Shown: one piece after another, positions 11,100-25,160 of the stretch
How positions within the stretch are numbered: the first letter of the stretch is position 1
How the letters are laid out: each line of letters starts with the position of its first letter
From: Cordylochernes scorpioides
Lineage: Eukaryota; Arthropoda; Arachnida; Pseudoscorpiones; Chernetidae
NCBI GenBank assembly: GCA_030710605.1
Contig: CP092875.1
Span: 68,338,754 to 68,402,753, forward strand
Reading direction: 5' to 3'
DNA length: 64,000 nt
Made by a program: the position numbers and the translations under genes
Notes under the pieces: generated by a model
Databases searched by the model: none
The model's input: only the letters and a program-made list of their open reading frames with translations
What the model was told of the DNA's origin: nothing

Positions 11100-13860
11100 T
11101 ATGTGTTAAAATCTATATTAATTATTTTCAATGAGTAAATTAGCAATTACTATACTGCTACTGTTTTGCTGTTGAACAAATGCTAATATTATTATCACGA
11201 CCACTAATTATAATCTGCATAATACAACATATTGAGTAAGATATTATGGATCAATAATCTTAAGGCAAACCTTTACTTAGAGAGAAACTGGAAAATCGAA
11301 TTCTGCTAACATATTTATCCAAAATCATCAGCCGCATTATGAATGGGTCTAGAAAGGACAGCCATTTTTAAGCCTTATCACAATTTTTACTTTAAACTAA
11401 ATAACACCACTTGTAGTAGATGTTTCTTCGCCATATTCATAGTTCTTTGAAATAAGAGACACTTCGGACAGAGACGTTTTTTTAGGAAGTTTGACAACAT
11501 TATTTTAGCAAGGCGTTAGAATGTATATCTCTATAACGTTGTGTGAAAAAAAAGTTTAATTTTCTTGACAAAAACAAAATGTGTCGAATCATCAAAGAGA
11601 TATTTTTCTCTCTATACCAAGTGTCTCTTATTTTAACGAATAAAAAATTAATTATTGAGCATAAAGGAATCGCACATTTAAACAAAAATTATTTAAACCT
11701 AAAATGTGTCGATTTTATAAATCCAAATATTAACAAACTTCACTAAAACCTTTCTTTTTATTTAAAGAAGATCCTCTAATGCAAATAAAAATAGCCTCAT
11801 ATTGAAATAATTGATAAATTATACTGAAAACTTGCAGTTATTTGTCAACCATCTAAAAATCAATTCGCATACTTTTCGCCTCTGACATTTGCTGAAATAT
11901 TTCAATGTTTTTTTTTTTAAAGCATATATAACTAGCTTCTGTCCATCTGTCTGCCCAGATTTCTTGTGTTAAATTTATAACATACTCAAATAGTATCTAG
12001 AATTCTGATATTTGGTAATTTTTTCGAACAAAAAGGCATCGCAAGCTGACAAAAATCAGATTTCTGGATGATCGGAAATGGTGTATTTTCTATATTTCCT
12101 TTCAAATTTGTGATTAATTTTAATAAAATTCTTAGCAACGTAGAAGTTGGATATTTAATAGACTATTTCAATCCACCTAACATTTCCAGTGTACAAAATA
12201 TCTGATACCTATGTGGCCATGGTGTGTTCTGCAATAGGCTAGAGAAGAGAAATAGCATATTTTCTTTCAAAGGAAAGTAGACCCAGCCGATTCTGTAGCA
12301 TAATGATCGTTTGACCATAAATAAAAATAAGTAGGTAGAAAACTTTTCTCTCCGTTTGGATTTATTAGCAGCTTTACGTTATTCTTTATTATTATACTTT
12401 CAGAGCCTTCACGTTTTAATTGATTTGAATTTTATCGAGTATAGAAATTGAGGAAAAGAAAATCAAAATGAAATGTCAATTTAGTCGTAAAACAATTAAA
12501 ACCTTTAAAAGACCAGACTATTATTCTAATAAATAAAATCAAAATTAATAATTCATTCATAAAATTATTTTTACAATATTACAATTATAATTTGGCGTTA
12601 TTCAAGTATGATGCCATATATATTTAGACATTAAGGATAATATTCCAGAATATATATTCCAAACACACACAAAAGCATCTATCGCTCTAAATATATGTAT
12701 TTGATGCAATTTGCCAAAATTTTAAACTAGCGCACATACATTTCTGTTTTATTTATCGAAATACTTAAAATAATTTTCTTAGTTGAAATTAAAAAAAAAA
12801 ACTATTATAAGGAGTTGCATTTATTGTCTATTTTATCTAAAATCTATTTTACATTGGTAGTTGAAAGTGTGAATTTTTTATGTTCAGCGAACCTTTTAAG
12901 TTTCTACTTTCTTACTCGCGATTATGATGCTATTATTTTAATTGGATGTTTGAGCATTAATATATATTTAATTAAACACGAAGGAAATAGTAATTATTTT
13001 GAACTATGAAGATTATAAATATCTGCATATTTATTTATACTTTTCTTCTTGTTAAATTGATTATTTTTACGTTTTTTAAAATATATTTTCATACATAAAT
13101 TATTCATTTGTTTTTACCACTTTCTTTTATTTTCCATCGTTTGCTTGCGTTATCTTTGTTTTTTAGCAGGTTTACTCTGAATATTTTAAACCGTTATCTT
13201 CTCATATAGTCTTTAATTTTATTTGTGCAATGGTTTATTTCCTTTGTTTGTTTGTGTTATATGTCTGCATATTTTAAAATTTAACATACATTCTATCTCT
13301 GCATAGATGTCTGGAATCTTATGAATATTCATTGTAATCTGATTAAACCTTGGTGCTAATTTTTCAAGCTTTTAAGGTGTGGTTTGACAGTATGTTAAAA
13401 TATCAATACAAAATTTATTATCATTGACAAATCCATTTTTAAAGCATTTTAGACTCTCATAAGATTATCTCTTGAGAGATTTAAAAATTAAAATATTAAA
13501 ATAAAATAAGTATTGAAAGATAATAATATTGGTTTATACACAAAAGAATACTAAATTCGTTATTTAAACCAATGTTTATTTACAAATATAAAATTTTACA
13601 GAAAACAAAAATATATTAGCATATATATACAAATACTAATAATGTAATTTATAAATATTTTAAAGGTTGAAGAGAAAAAGTGAACTTGAATAAATTATAC
13701 AAACAATTTTTGAAACAATATAGATTGAATATTTCATGATACTTTTGAATTTTAATTTAAAAACTATATAAATAATTATAAAAAAGTAAAAAATATTAAT
13801 TCATAATATGGAAAAATATATTTAAAAGAAATTATTTAATTTTTCAAACAATATTTGTAT
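11100..13860. other. AT-rich non-coding stretch, nothing recognised
   Basis: Frames of 60-67 codons occur at 11500-11746 and 12815-13009, but their composition is that expected of AT-rich non-coding DNA. I see no inverted repeat, RNA gene or transposon signature of note. Confidence 0.5.
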
Positions 13861-14680
13861 TCAAACAAGGTAGAAAGTTGAGATATAGATAGAATACTTT
13901 TAGAAAAATCGACATATACAAAAATATTCTCAAAAATATATCAATGCTCTTAGATATACATTATCACATTGGTTTTTCCTGAATATACAAATATAATATA
14001 CTTCCATAAATAAATAAATGCATAAGCTTTAGAAATAGAATAATACAATACTCTCTTTCTCTGAAAAGATAGATTTAATACCTTCAGAAATACATTAAAA
14101 AAATATATTTTCAGTATAATAGCAAATACAATACACTTCCTGAAAAAATATATACAATATTTTCTGAAATATATGTCAATACATTATTTTCTTAGAAATC
14201 TCTCGAAAAATATAATACCTTCAGGAAAATACTAATTAAATGAATTAAGAATTAAACAAATACAATATTTTCAAAATATACGAACGAATTATACTTAGAT
14301 AAATAAACAAAATAATTCTTTCAGGTATAGAAAATACAAAACTTTCAGGTATAGACAAATACAATACTTTAAGATATAAAACAAATGCAATAATTTCAGG
14401 TATGGACAAATAAAATTCTTCCAAATGTCGACAAATACAATACTTTTTATATAAACAAATACAATGCTTTCAGATATAAGAAAATGCAATACTCTCAGAA
14501 ATAGACAAATACAATACTTTTAGAAATAAATACAACACCTTTTTTTTATATAAACAAATACAATCTTTCACATAGACACAAATACAATACCTTCAAATAT
14601 AGACAAATACTCTTCACTTTCAGAAACAAAAATTTATAATTATTTTATAAAACATAGATAAATACAATACGATATTTTCG
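13860..14680. repeat. Degenerate AT-rich minisatellite, period about 25-30 bp
   Basis: Variants of 'agacaaatacaatacttt' followed by 'cagaaatat/cagatatag' recur roughly every 25-30 bp, most clearly between 14300 and 14640. Phasing is irregular and monomers are diverged, so it is an old array. The open minus frame at 14295-14489 is a by-product. Confidence 0.65.
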
Positions 14681-15044
14681 GAAATAGATTACAATAATTC
14701 AGAAAATGCGCATATACACATATGTAAATGAATATAAATAAAAAGTTTATGATATACAGACTTAGGATAAATCGTGAGATATACAGTATTTATAGGGTTT
14801 ATGGAATATGTTGATGTATAGTCTTTATAATATTTATCCGTTCGTATTGTGTATATGATATTTACATTATCTTTTTATATTATCTTTATATTATCTTGTT
14901 ACTATTTTATGTACTATTTTATATTATCTTGTTGTGGACAATATTGTGTCATATTTTGTCTCTCTTGATATTCTAATTGTTCACAATTATTCCAGAAACT
15001 TTTATAAAACCCGAATAAATAAATATATATACATTTATTTATTT

Positions 15045-15395
15045 TTTTGAAAATAGAGCAATCCATAAATAAATCTTTAATTAAAAAGGCATATATTGGA
15101 TTAATGATATTTTGATCCAATATATGCCTTAAACATTTATTTTAATTTACATAATTTATTTTGAAAATAGAGCAATCCATCTTCAATTCATTAGATAATA
15201 AAAAGACATATATTGGATTGAATAAAATATTTATTTTGCCAATATTTCGGCTGGCTGAACGCCAACTTTTATCGAGGCATTACATTTTTGTATAATTTTT
15301 GTATAATGATCACATCTTTATATAAAGGTTGGCGTTCAGCCAGCCGAAATATTGGCAAAATAAATCTTTTATTAAATCCAATATATGCCTTTTTA
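15045..15395. repeat. Foldback elements sharing a ggcatatattgga end
   Basis: At 15055-15130 a hairpin pairs aaggcatatattgga with tccaatatatgcctt. At 15205-15390 a larger foldback pairs 'attttgccaatatttcggct' and 'ggctgaacgccaac' with their reverse complements around 15325-15375, leaving about 70 bp of loop. No coding. Confidence 0.75.
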
Positions 15396-16090
15396 TTATC
15401 TAATTTACTTAATTACAAACAAATATCCCAAAATTGCGATATTTCCATGATAAAACTGAAAATTTAAAATTTATCGGTTGACGTTATTAATATTTTTGAT
15501 AAATCAAACATTTCTATTTCTACATTGGATTCTTCCAAAAACATCTTCCGTTTTCAATTGATCTGGTTTTGATAAGAGATTTTAAAATTATGAAAAGTTG
15601 TTGAATAATATTATTTGAAAGCTCCAATTGGATTCTTTTCAAATATTATTTTGTCTTCATTTATATAAACTTTTAAGATTGAAATTTTCTATTGCTATAA
15701 AATTTTGCTATGCAATTTGCATTATTTCTAGGTCTTGATATCCGAATATATTGGAAAGCTGATTAACTTTTTATCGACGACCAACTAACCTGGCTTTGTG
15801 ATTTTGGCCATCGAGCTTCTGAGTTGGTCAATAGATCGTCTGCATTGTTTGAAAATATCCATTGATTTGTTTTCTTTATGAGCTCTGATTGTTTACCGCC
15901 ATGATATTACACCCTAAATTTGCTTTCAGCTGAATACGATGGGAAGTCGTAAGAACGCTTTCCAAAATAAACTTTCCAATATTCGTAAGAAAATTGTGAA
16001 TATTTTTGAAGCTCTATATGTATTCATTTTGAATAAAAATATAATCAAAATATATTTCTATACAGTTTATATACTTCATTGAATAAAATA
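15396..16090. other. AT-rich DNA, nothing recognised
   Basis: No gene or repeat can be supported here. Confidence 0.5.
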
Positions 16091-16092
16091 AA

Positions 16093-16143
16093 ATTCATTG
16101 GTGAACAATCCCGGCAGTTTCGCCATTTTAATCTTCAGACCGC
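16093..16143 (-). ncRNA. Relic of the hammerhead-like element
   Basis: The minus strand reads gcggtctgaagattaaaatg, then gcgaaactgc, then gttcacca, in the same order as the full motif at 28778-28843. The GUC cleavage triplet and the GAAA box are present, and the stem III pairing survives with one G-U. The CUGAUGA box is lost after ACCA, so no catalytic core could form. It is a partial, diverged copy. Confidence 0.5.
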
Positions 16144-16689
16144 TTCACTATTGTATATATACTCAGCGTTGCTTATGTAATAAAGTAAATTGGTGTTTTG
16201 AAAGACTGTGTGTGTTTAGAAATATATATCTAAATTAAAGATTTTATGCAGCGAGCAATTTCTTTTCACAAAATCATAGTATTCATTTTATTGCGGTTTA
16301 AGGGCTGTAGAAATATCTAATAAATATTGTCAAGTGGCTCTACGGCTCCGGTCACAAGAGGCCCCATGGGACGCCTGTCAATCATCCCTAAACTCCGGTA
16401 GAGGGGGCACGGTGGCTAACGACGCTCATTAGTATTATCTTTACTTCGGGATAAGTTATATTATTTTATCTGACCTTCTCTCTCCCTATATATACCTCTT
16501 GTAAATAATTTCATTGGAGAACTAGAAGGCAAATATCCTATATAATAATTTAATTCTTCCCAAATTTGCCCTTGCTTTATCTCCGCGACAATATATATAA
16601 ATATGTAGCGGGATATTTTTTTACATTTTTCAGGGATAGAAGACGTTAAATTGAGGTGATATTCAATATGTTGTTTACCAAACTTATTT
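16144..16689. other. Boundary stretch with one GC-rich insert
   Basis: 16325-16425 is GC-rich (gctctacggctccggtcaca, then gggggcacggtggctaacga) and looks like an interspersed repeat fragment that I cannot name. The rest is AT-rich with no supported gene. Confidence 0.35.
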
Positions 16690-17440
16690 GTGATTTTTCG
16701 CAATACAGCAAACAATAGCAGGCCCTGAGTGAGTCCAGGTCAGCTTTAGTCACCCTTGACCAGTTCTGCTTTGTGGAGTGACGCTCTATCATTCTTTAAT
16801 GGACTACCCCGAGGCCTGGAGGAAATGCTTGGAAAATAATCAGTATTACAAATAATAAAATGCCAGATCAGCTCTTGGTTGGACTTTTTGGCTAATTCTG
16901 GAGGAGCGCCTAGTTGAAGAGGGTTTCACTATTGGGACCACCCTACTGGAGACCTTTCTTTATAGGAACGGGCGGAGAAGTTAGCGAATAGGAATCTCTC
17001 AATTTCTATAAGTGATGAGGACGTCGTCGCGGCACTGTGGCCCTACTTCAAGATGGTTTCTCTTAAACCTGGGTCGTTACATTCGACGGATACACATGGA
17101 CTACTGGGAGCAGGGAAACCTCTGTTCTTCTAAATGGTACAACTTCCTTAAATTTGTTTATGAATGTGTGTTTTATAATATTAATATGATAGCATAATAT
17201 AATGCTCTCCCTTTAAATAATCATTGAAACAATTCATTTAGTTTTCCTCACTATAAAACGTAATGGTGGTGATAAATAATGAGCCAAAACATAACTTTTG
17301 GGAAATTCAGAGAATATTCTAACCTGTATACCAATGGTTTCGGCTAGGACCCTAATAAGTACAGAGAAAAATTTAATTTCATAACATAAAAGGGAGTTAT
17401 GAAATTCTTTGAATCTTACACAATTCTTTTTCTTTAGCAC
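16690..17440 (+). pseudogene. Decayed coding-like remnant, unit B copy
   Basis: This aligns with 400-1255. Indels relative to the unit A copy change the frame several times, and no frame exceeds about 85 codons. The family is not recognised. Confidence 0.4.
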
Positions 17441-19500
17441 ATTTTACATCACCTCAATTTAATTTGGAAATTTTAAAAATATCATATATTGTTAACATAT
17501 TTTAAAGAAGATAATTTTATAAAATTCAACTAGATATATCACCTATTGTAATTGATACAAAAATTGTAATATCTATTGTCTGTCTCTTCAAACTAGCATA
17601 TATGACTAGTATATGGCTTTGTCAAATTCAAAACTCCCTATCTGGAGCCCATGGTTTATTGTTAAGGCCATTCTAATTACAGAGCAGACATTTTTGAAAA
17701 TATCTATAAGGCAAGTATGAAATCCTAAGAATTTAACAATAGGCGGTCATCTGGTGATGGATTTCTCAAGGTATTCTGAACCGTTTTGGAAAAAAAATTG
17801 ATCTAAAATACGTGCGTAAAAGGCTACTTTTCCTATTATCAAATCTTTAATATGTTTTAAAATATACAAAGTATATTGAGTGTATTATAATAAGATAGGT
17901 GTCAACCATGTATTATATTATTTCTCCAACTGATGAATGGATATTATAATAACCAGTTACACAGCATGGATTAGTTTGAAATTATTTATTGATTTCGAAA
18001 TCGATTTTTTATTATTTTGAAGGAATGAAGTGAAGCAACATATAATTCGGATCAGACTGGCTAAAACACACAAAAAAGATTAGTTGAAAGTGGTGTTGAG
18101 AGGAAGTAACTTACAGGTGTTGACATATGACGGCTTAGAGTTGCTTTTGTAAAATTATAATAGAAATAGGTATTAGATCAACATGGTATGTTTGTAGATA
18201 TATTTTAATGAATATATCTTTTAAATTAAAAATACATCAATATAATATTCAGAAAGGAATAATATTCCACCAAATTATTTTTACAATATTAATAATAGGC
18301 CTTTAAGAAATCTAAATCAGAAAATTTTATTAAGCACATTTAGAAGTAAACGTAATTGAATTATTGTTAATTAATTATTTCAAAGTATGAGCACGTTTCA
18401 GTGGTGTATAGGCATCCATTTAGGTAAAGTTCATAAATTCTTTAAACTCATTAATTTAAATGAATTAATTAGTTAGGAAGTTAATAAAAGATATTTCAAG
18501 ACTTTGAGATCTTTTGTAATTTAACATTATAAAAACAATATGGTATACAACTATATTCTCTTGAAAATACATATAATATATTTTCATTAATTTATTGAAG
18601 TTGATTAATAATAAACATCTCTGTTGATGCTATGAAGAAGTTTTAGTGAAGAAATCACTCATTGTGGATCACATGTTGAATTGAACATAGGAACAGTTCT
18701 TCTGATGGTCTTGGAGTGACTCAAATATAAAATTTGACTAAGGTGACCACCTCATAGCAGATGATCTAAGTATAAATCAACTGTAAATTACCATTGAGCA
18801 CCATCTCAAAGCAGATGATTTTTATATAATTCAAATATAAATTTTAACATGGCGACCACCACAAATCAGGTGATCTTGGTATAATTCAACTCTAAATTAA
18901 CTTTAGACAACCATGTCAAAGCAGATGATTTTGATATTATGGAAATTATAATTCCAACCTTTGGAAAACAACTTTGATAGAAGATGATTTTGGTATAGTT
19001 CAACTATAGAGAACAAATTGAAACCACCTCATTACCGATTTTATTTGTTCAATTTACATATTTATTCGTCAACTTTTAAATTTTATATAAGATATGACCT
19101 TGACATTAAAACCATGAATAAATGTACTCTTAGTAGATGATATTAATGATGATTTGATTTTAAAATGAAAAATTATTTTTCCATTTCTTCTAATTTATCA
19201 GGATAACAGTTGTACATCTGTAAAAATAATGATATATAATTCTACTTAAAAATTATCTAACAGTAATGAGCTAATATGTCGGTTATTCTTTTCATCGTTG
19301 ATCTTCATTATCATGAGAAATCATATTTTTCAATTTGTTAGTGAAGATTTTTGGCAACTACATAAATATACTTTTAGCGAAACTATGCAATAATTTCAAA
19401 GTTTTAAACAAGAAATATATTTCTAGTATAGGCGCGTAGTCAACAAATAGTGGTTCAATTATATTCGTAGGTTTCAGAAATGTACTTTATGATAAAGTAA
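17441..19500. repeat. Shared AT-rich spacer, unit B
   Basis: This is the counterpart of 2260-4500 without the RTE tail and the retrozyme fragment. The 'caaagcagatgatttt' phrase repeats lie at 18740-18980. No gene. Confidence 0.5.
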
Positions 19501-19745
19501 GGGATTATCAATCCAAGTCAGCCCCATAGTCCCATCCAGTGGACCAGTCTGTGGCCATCCCCTGAACCACATAGACCCAATGACCTAGCCTATGACCTAA
19601 CCAGAGCCCCGCGATCCAGTAGCCTAGTCAGTGGCCAACCCTTCAGCCAGCCATTAAAACAACAACATGCCAAGTGCCAGCTCTACCTTATCTCAGGGTA
19701 TACCCTACATTGGTTTTTGAGACTCCGAATCATTAAAAGGATATT
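19500..19745 (+). repeat. Left long inverted repeat of satellite block, unit B
   Basis: Counterpart of 4500-4765. It pairs as an inverted repeat with 23450-23675. Confidence 0.6.
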
Positions 19746-19954
19746 TAGTACTGAACAAATATAATTATAAAAATTACATTTAAAATTACTCCCTGTGTGT
19801 ATAAAAATGTGAATTTATCATCATTACTAGCGACACAAATGGATAGATGACCGAGCAAAAAAGAAACCGAGAGAGTAGATGAAAGATATTTGGAGTTTGA
19901 TATAGAAGAAATTCAGAAATATATTCTGAAAAATTAAGCATTTCAGCTTATCAA

Positions 19955-21150
19955 AAAGGAATAAAAAACTCCAATATCAGAAGTATATTGGAGATCTAGA
20001 AGAAAAAGGAATAACAAACTCCAATATCAAGAGTAAATTGGAGATTTAGAACAAAAAGGAATAACAACCCCCAATATCAAGAGTATATTGTAGATCTAGA
20101 ACAAAAATAAATAACAACCCCCAATATCAAGGTTAAACTGGAGATCTGGACCAAAAAGGAATAAGAAACTCCAATATCAATAGTATATTGGAGATCTAGA
20201 ACAAAAAGGAATAACAAACCCCAATATCAAGGGTATATTGGGGATCTAGAACAAAAAAGAATAACAAACTCAAATATCAAGATTATATTGGAGATCTAGT
20301 CCAAAAAGGAAAAAAACAAACCACAATATCAAGGGTATAATGGGGATCGAGACCAAAAGAAATAACAAACCCCAATATCAAGGTTATACTGGAAATCTGG
20401 ACCAAAAAGGAATAACAAACCAAATATTAAGAGTATATTGGAGATCTGGACCGAAATGAAATAAGACACTCCAATATCGAGAGTATATTGGAGATCTAGA
20501 ACAAAAAGGAATAACAAACTCCAATATCAAGAGTATATTGGAGATCTAGTCCAAAAAGGAATACCAAACCACAATATCAAGGGTATATTGTGGATCTATA
20601 ATAAAAATGAATAACAAACCCCAAATTCAAGGGTATATTGGAGTTCTAGACCAAAATGGAGTAACAAACTCCAATATCAAGAATATATTGGAGATCTAGA
20701 ACAAAAAGGAATAACAACCCCCAATATCAAGAGTATATTGGAGATCTAGAACAAAAAGAAATAACAACCCCCAATATTAAGGGGATATTGGGGATCTAGA
20801 ACAAAAAGAAATAACAAACTCCAATATCAAGATTATATTGGAGATCTAGAACCATAAGGAATAACAAACTCCAATATCAAGATTATATTGGAGATCTAGA
20901 ACAATAAGGAATAACAAACCCCAATATCAAGGTTATATTGGAGATCTGGACCAAAAGGTAGTAATGAACTCCAATATCAAGAGTATATTGGAGATCTAGA
21001 ACAAAAATGAATAACAACCCCCAATATCAAGGGTATATTGGGGATATAGAGCAAAAAGGAATAACAATCTCCAATTAAAGGTTATATTGGAGATCTAGAC
21101 CAAAAAGGAATAACATACCCCAATATCAAGAATGTATTGGGGGTTAAATG
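19955..21150. repeat. 50-bp hairpin satellite array, about 24 monomers
   Basis: The monomer is the same as at 4967-6465, but the array is about six monomers shorter. Internal hairpin arms are again ctccaatat/atattggag or ccccaatat/atattgggg. Copy number differs between units while the flanks stay collinear, as expected from unequal exchange. Confidence 0.9.
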
Positions 21151-21469
21151 AAATTGAAATAATAATGATAATAAACTCACATATTAAGAAGTATTATTGA
21201 AATAATTCTATCTCTATATAGTTAAACTAATATTCAGAAGGATTCAAAGAAGACATTAATAAATATATCCATTTTATTGAGAAAACATTTTTGAAGAAAT
21301 AGTTTTTAAATATGATAAATTGTTTGTGTGATATCTAATATAAAATAAGTTGCTACCAAAATAAATTGAAAAAATCAATTGTTTTATTATAATTTCATTT
21401 CACAGAATAGCCTCAATAGAAAAGTTAAATAATATATAATATAGATACAGGGAGATAGATTGGTTAAAA

Positions 21470-22310
21470 TCTCTTCGTTACAAAAGGCGGATCATGTGAA
21501 CTTCTTTTGAAGTCGAAACCGATGAGAACGACCAGGTGGCCACCAGAAACACTTTGTGGGAAGCAAACATCTTCGGAATGGTTAAAGGTCACGGCAACTC
21601 CACGAGCTGTTCATCAGCGATCTATCGCAAAGTTGACACACCTCGGGGCAGATTGTTCAGGATGTCGTGCCATGTAGTGTCCGGAAAGGTTATTGAGGCG
21701 TACGTCGGCTGAGGAGATTAAGCGGAGGCCACACAAATGAAGGGAATGTCCAATCACGCCCTCAGCTTTGAAGAATATATTTGTAGGAGAAGCTAATTCC
21801 AGATTCCTTCCCGCGAACAGGCTGTGGATGTGTGTGAGGGTCATTGTTAAATTCGCAGGACGACATTTTTTCCTCGTGCACCACCCGGAAGTTGATGACC
21901 TGTAGTAGACGCTAGTAGAGGCTCCAGGAGCGCAACACGCGTTGAGAATCCTTTAACACGAACATTTCAAGGGAAGACTCTTTAGACTTGAGACCGCGCA
22001 AGGAAGACAGCAGGTCTGGTGGCCGGACGGGAGTTTTGTCATCTTGCAGACTTTTATAAATAAAACTAACAAAGAGCAGAATCAGGTTATTCAGATCAAC
22101 GATGCTGTACATCTACGAAAGGCTATAGGGACATGGTATTCTTGGAGGAAACTCTTGGCCTTGACACGGCGGGGATATCCTGGAGCCAGTCTCTGAAAAT
22201 GTAGATCATAGCAGCCAATGTCCTCAAGGTTTTCTCGGCGATCTTCAGTCTGTTTTCCCTAATCTACCCAGCATTTACCACCAAAATGTAACGTAGAAAT
22301 TAGGAAAGAC
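21470..22310 (-). pseudogene. LTR-element-like remnant, unit B
   Basis: Counterpart of 6780-7660, with further changes (minus frames at 21614-21844 and 21912-22112). It is broken and has no enzymatic domain. Confidence 0.35.
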
Positions 22311-22980
22311 AACTTCAGAATTACACGGTCACAAGATTCACATAAAAAAAGGTTAAGGAATAGTCACCAATATGTATATTATGGAGAATCTATTTGTGTA
22401 GTTGAGTCATATAATTGAAATCATAAATGAATATCTTCAATCTTTTTATTTTAATCATTTTCAACGTTTCAGCCACTTGCCCTCCTCAGGAAAACTCTAC
22501 TCGTATATGCTATTTCGTTTCAAAAAACGATCAGAATTTTATATATTTATATAAAAAAGCCAACCAAGATTTGTTAAAGAAAAAAGAACAGTTTTTTCTT
22601 TAACATATCGAGGTATGCTCTTTTTATATAAATATATTTGCTATTGTTTCGAAAATAAAGCTATCCATGAATAAATATTTAATTAAAAGGGCATAAATTT
22701 TGATATGATATATGCCTTTTTAATTAAATATTTTTAATTGTGTTCACTTTGTATTTAAATTCTGAGTAGACTAATATTTTAAAGAGCGTGGAGCGTGTAC
22801 TCCATACTCAATAAATAATAAAAAAATAATTCAATATTAATGAATAAAATTTAAATATATCTTGACAGAGGGGTAAAATATAAAAGTGGTTGGAAACACT
22901 GGAAAAATATAAAAAGTTGAAGATATTCATTTATTAGTAAATTAAATTTAATTGCCATCTATCGTTAGAATTTTACACAA

Positions 22981-23184
22981 ATAAATTTACTGGCAATGCG
23001 CTTCTTTTAAATATCATCAAATAATATCTCTACAGACCTTACTGCAATGATATGAGTTATTGAATGAGAGGGTTCACTACTGATGAGCCAAGCCCTCTCA
23101 TTCAATAGCTCATATCATTGCAGTAAGGTCTGTAGAGATAATATTTGATGCTATTTAAAAGAAGCGCATTGGCAGTTAATTTAT
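22981..23184. repeat. Palindrome with about 80-bp arms, unit B
   Basis: Counterpart of 8292-8500 with the loop ttcactactgatgagccaag. Confidence 0.85.
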
Positions 23185-23214
23185 ATAAATTTATTTATAT
23201 TTAAATCAAATATA

Positions 23215-23360
23215 CACAGGTTGGACCATAAGACCCGAAACTTTTTATTTTTTATTAAAATTTAAAGGCAAACTAAAATTGAAACTAAAATTATTTCAAT
23301 CTAGTTTGCCTCAATTTTTAACAAAAATAAAAGGGTTCAGGACTTATTGGCCAAAATGTA
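23215..23360. mobile_element. MITE, unit B copy
   Basis: Counterpart of 8530-8690 with a shortened right arm. Confidence 0.6.
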
Positions 23361-23449
23361 TCATTTGAACCTCTAAAATTAGTTTAATTTATATAGGGAT
23401 AGAATTAAATCAACAAAAAAGGTTTAACCCTCAAATTTGTTCAGTACTT

Positions 23450-23675
23450 CATTAGGTATATTTATTCAGAGTCCCATCGTAAATGCTGGGATACCACAAG
23501 ATAAAGTAGAGCAAGCAGTTGGCATGCTGTTGATGAAAATCATGGCCAGCTTAGAGTCAGCACACGTCCCAGTCCACCGAATCAATAGGGCCCAGGGAAA
23601 GGTCACAAGCCAGGCCAAAGGATCTATGGGTTCAGGGGGGAGGCCACAGACTAGTCCTCTGAGGCTATGGGGCTA
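23450..23675 (-). repeat. Right long inverted repeat of satellite block, unit B
   Basis: Counterpart of 8770-8995. The open plus frame is 23437-23676. Confidence 0.55.
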
Positions 23676-23759
23676 ACTTACAATTGTTGGGGCAGTGGAA
23701 TCATAATTATAGACATAATTAATAGCATTTGTTATCAAAAAGAGGCTTCAGGTTCTATC

Positions 23760-23925
23760 TGTCCAGGAAAGGAATCGCAAGAGAGGTGGTATACAACCCC
23801 ACCCCCCTCCTGGAGGGCTCCCACCCACGCCCCTACAGAGTGGAGACCACACCCTCAAAAAGGAGAGTTTCTAAGTATCCTATTCTACTGACTCCCCCTG
23901 CTCTCCCTTCCTGGTCATGACATAG
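23760..23925. mobile_element. GC-rich segment with inverted ends, unit B
   Basis: Counterpart of 9070-9235. The left end is decayed (caggaaaggaat). Confidence 0.4.
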
Positions 23926-24695
23926 GAATCCAACATTATCCATTGATAGCAGTTTAATCTGAAATGGGCTTTTTGAACTTTGTCATATTTGCACCACATT
24001 TTCAGTTATCATATTACTTCTGCTCAGTGCAACAGGTATTCTTTTACCTTATTTCTCAATATAGAAAACGGAGGTCTAACTTGATCTACTCACATTTCGC
24101 AAAGAGTAGCGTTCAAGGTCCACCAATCTTCTTCAAATAATAGGGATTGTTGAGAACGACTTATATGGTTGCGTAAGCCAAAGTGCCCCAACACCAGCTT
24201 ATATTTTGCCATGTTTTGAAATTTGGTTTGCACAACCAATATCTTACCAGTGTTATGTGGCAATCAAATTTCAAAAGGGGTTTCTAATTTTACATTCCTG
24301 TGAAAGATCTTATGAATGTGAGGATAGTGTAATGATATTCCAGTGGTCTAAAACCTGCCAATGACTTCAGGAATTATTTTCCATTCATTGATATGATGAA
24401 GAAGAGAAAATAAATCTCTTAAAAGATCCATTACTAAAAATTCTAACTATTAAGTAGTAGTAAAATTGTAAATAACTGCATCAAGAAAATAAAATATTTG
24501 GTAATTTGATTAATTCTCGCTCAGCTATGATTTTTGTTCATTCTATCATTATCGTTAAATCACAGAATTCTTTGATTTTTTTTTCTGAGCACCGAATACG
24601 TGACCAAACCACCTCTTGTGAAAATCCTCCCAATATCGTCAATTTCAAGCACATATTGATCAAGTTGGAATGATAAATGATAAATTCTGTATTAC

Positions 24696-24765
24696 CGCAG
24701 TTAGGAAAACTTCCTCTTCTGGAGCCGCACTTTCACTTTGGAGGGGAAGGTCAGGAGCAGCCAAC
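24696..24765 (-). CDS. Candidate 70-nt internal exon, unit B copy
   Basis: The acceptor ends ttttttcag and the donor is GTAATA. The open frame reads LAAPDLPLQSESAAPEEEVF and then LTA. About 70-130 bp further upstream on the minus strand (24836-24905) there is an open text VVVVVPNEEPEMSPCISIT followed by a GTAAAT donor. Against the unit C copy its two differences are silent in that frame, but its phase does not join cleanly to this exon. Confidence 0.4.
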
Positions 24766-25063
24766 CTGAAAAAAAAAAAGAGTTCACTTAAAATGACATT
24801 TATAAATAGTATTCACTGAGTATAAATTTACGACTGCTGTGATAGAGATGCATGGAGACATCTCTGGCTCTTCATTGGGCACGACAACAACAACTGAGTA
24901 CAAATCTAATAAAGCTTCAAAGAATTGTGTAAAACTATATTTAATAACTGTACACATTACATAGTTAAGATCCCAATGTGTCCAGAATATATTGAATCAA
25001 AGTTATGAGAATTATGAATATTGAAGATAGAGGTTGCCTGGCCGGCATTTTATATTTCTTTTT

Positions 25064-25160
25064 AAAAAATAGACACTACGGCTAAGTTTTATTTTCTTGG
25101 AATATTTTGTTGGAACATTGATAAAATAAAACTTCAACTGGCCGAAGTGTCTATTTTTTT
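25064..25160. mobile_element. Small MITE with tagacact ends, unit B
   Basis: The ends aaaaaatagacactacggc and gccgaagtgtctatttttt form an inverted repeat with the inner taagttttatttt/aaaataaaact pairing. The unit C copy (53585-53692) keeps a longer central palindrome around gttggaacattga that this copy has partly lost. Confidence 0.75.

Larger units (their letters stand above)
380..16690. repeat. Macro-repeat unit A
   Basis: 380-10050 aligns in order with 16690-24800 (unit B). 2690-10050 also aligns with 40848-53310 (unit C), and 2330 onward with 62220 onward (unit D). The remainder, 10050-16690, is specific to unit A. Order of content: coding-like remnant, RTE tail (inserted), inverted-repeat block with satellite array, palindrome, MITE, candidate exon, then AT-rich unique DNA. 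Confidence 0.7.

Noticed and set aside
16325..16425. tRNA-derived SINE
   Set aside because: I could not find box A and box B at the right spacing, so I left it as an unnamed GC-rich insert.
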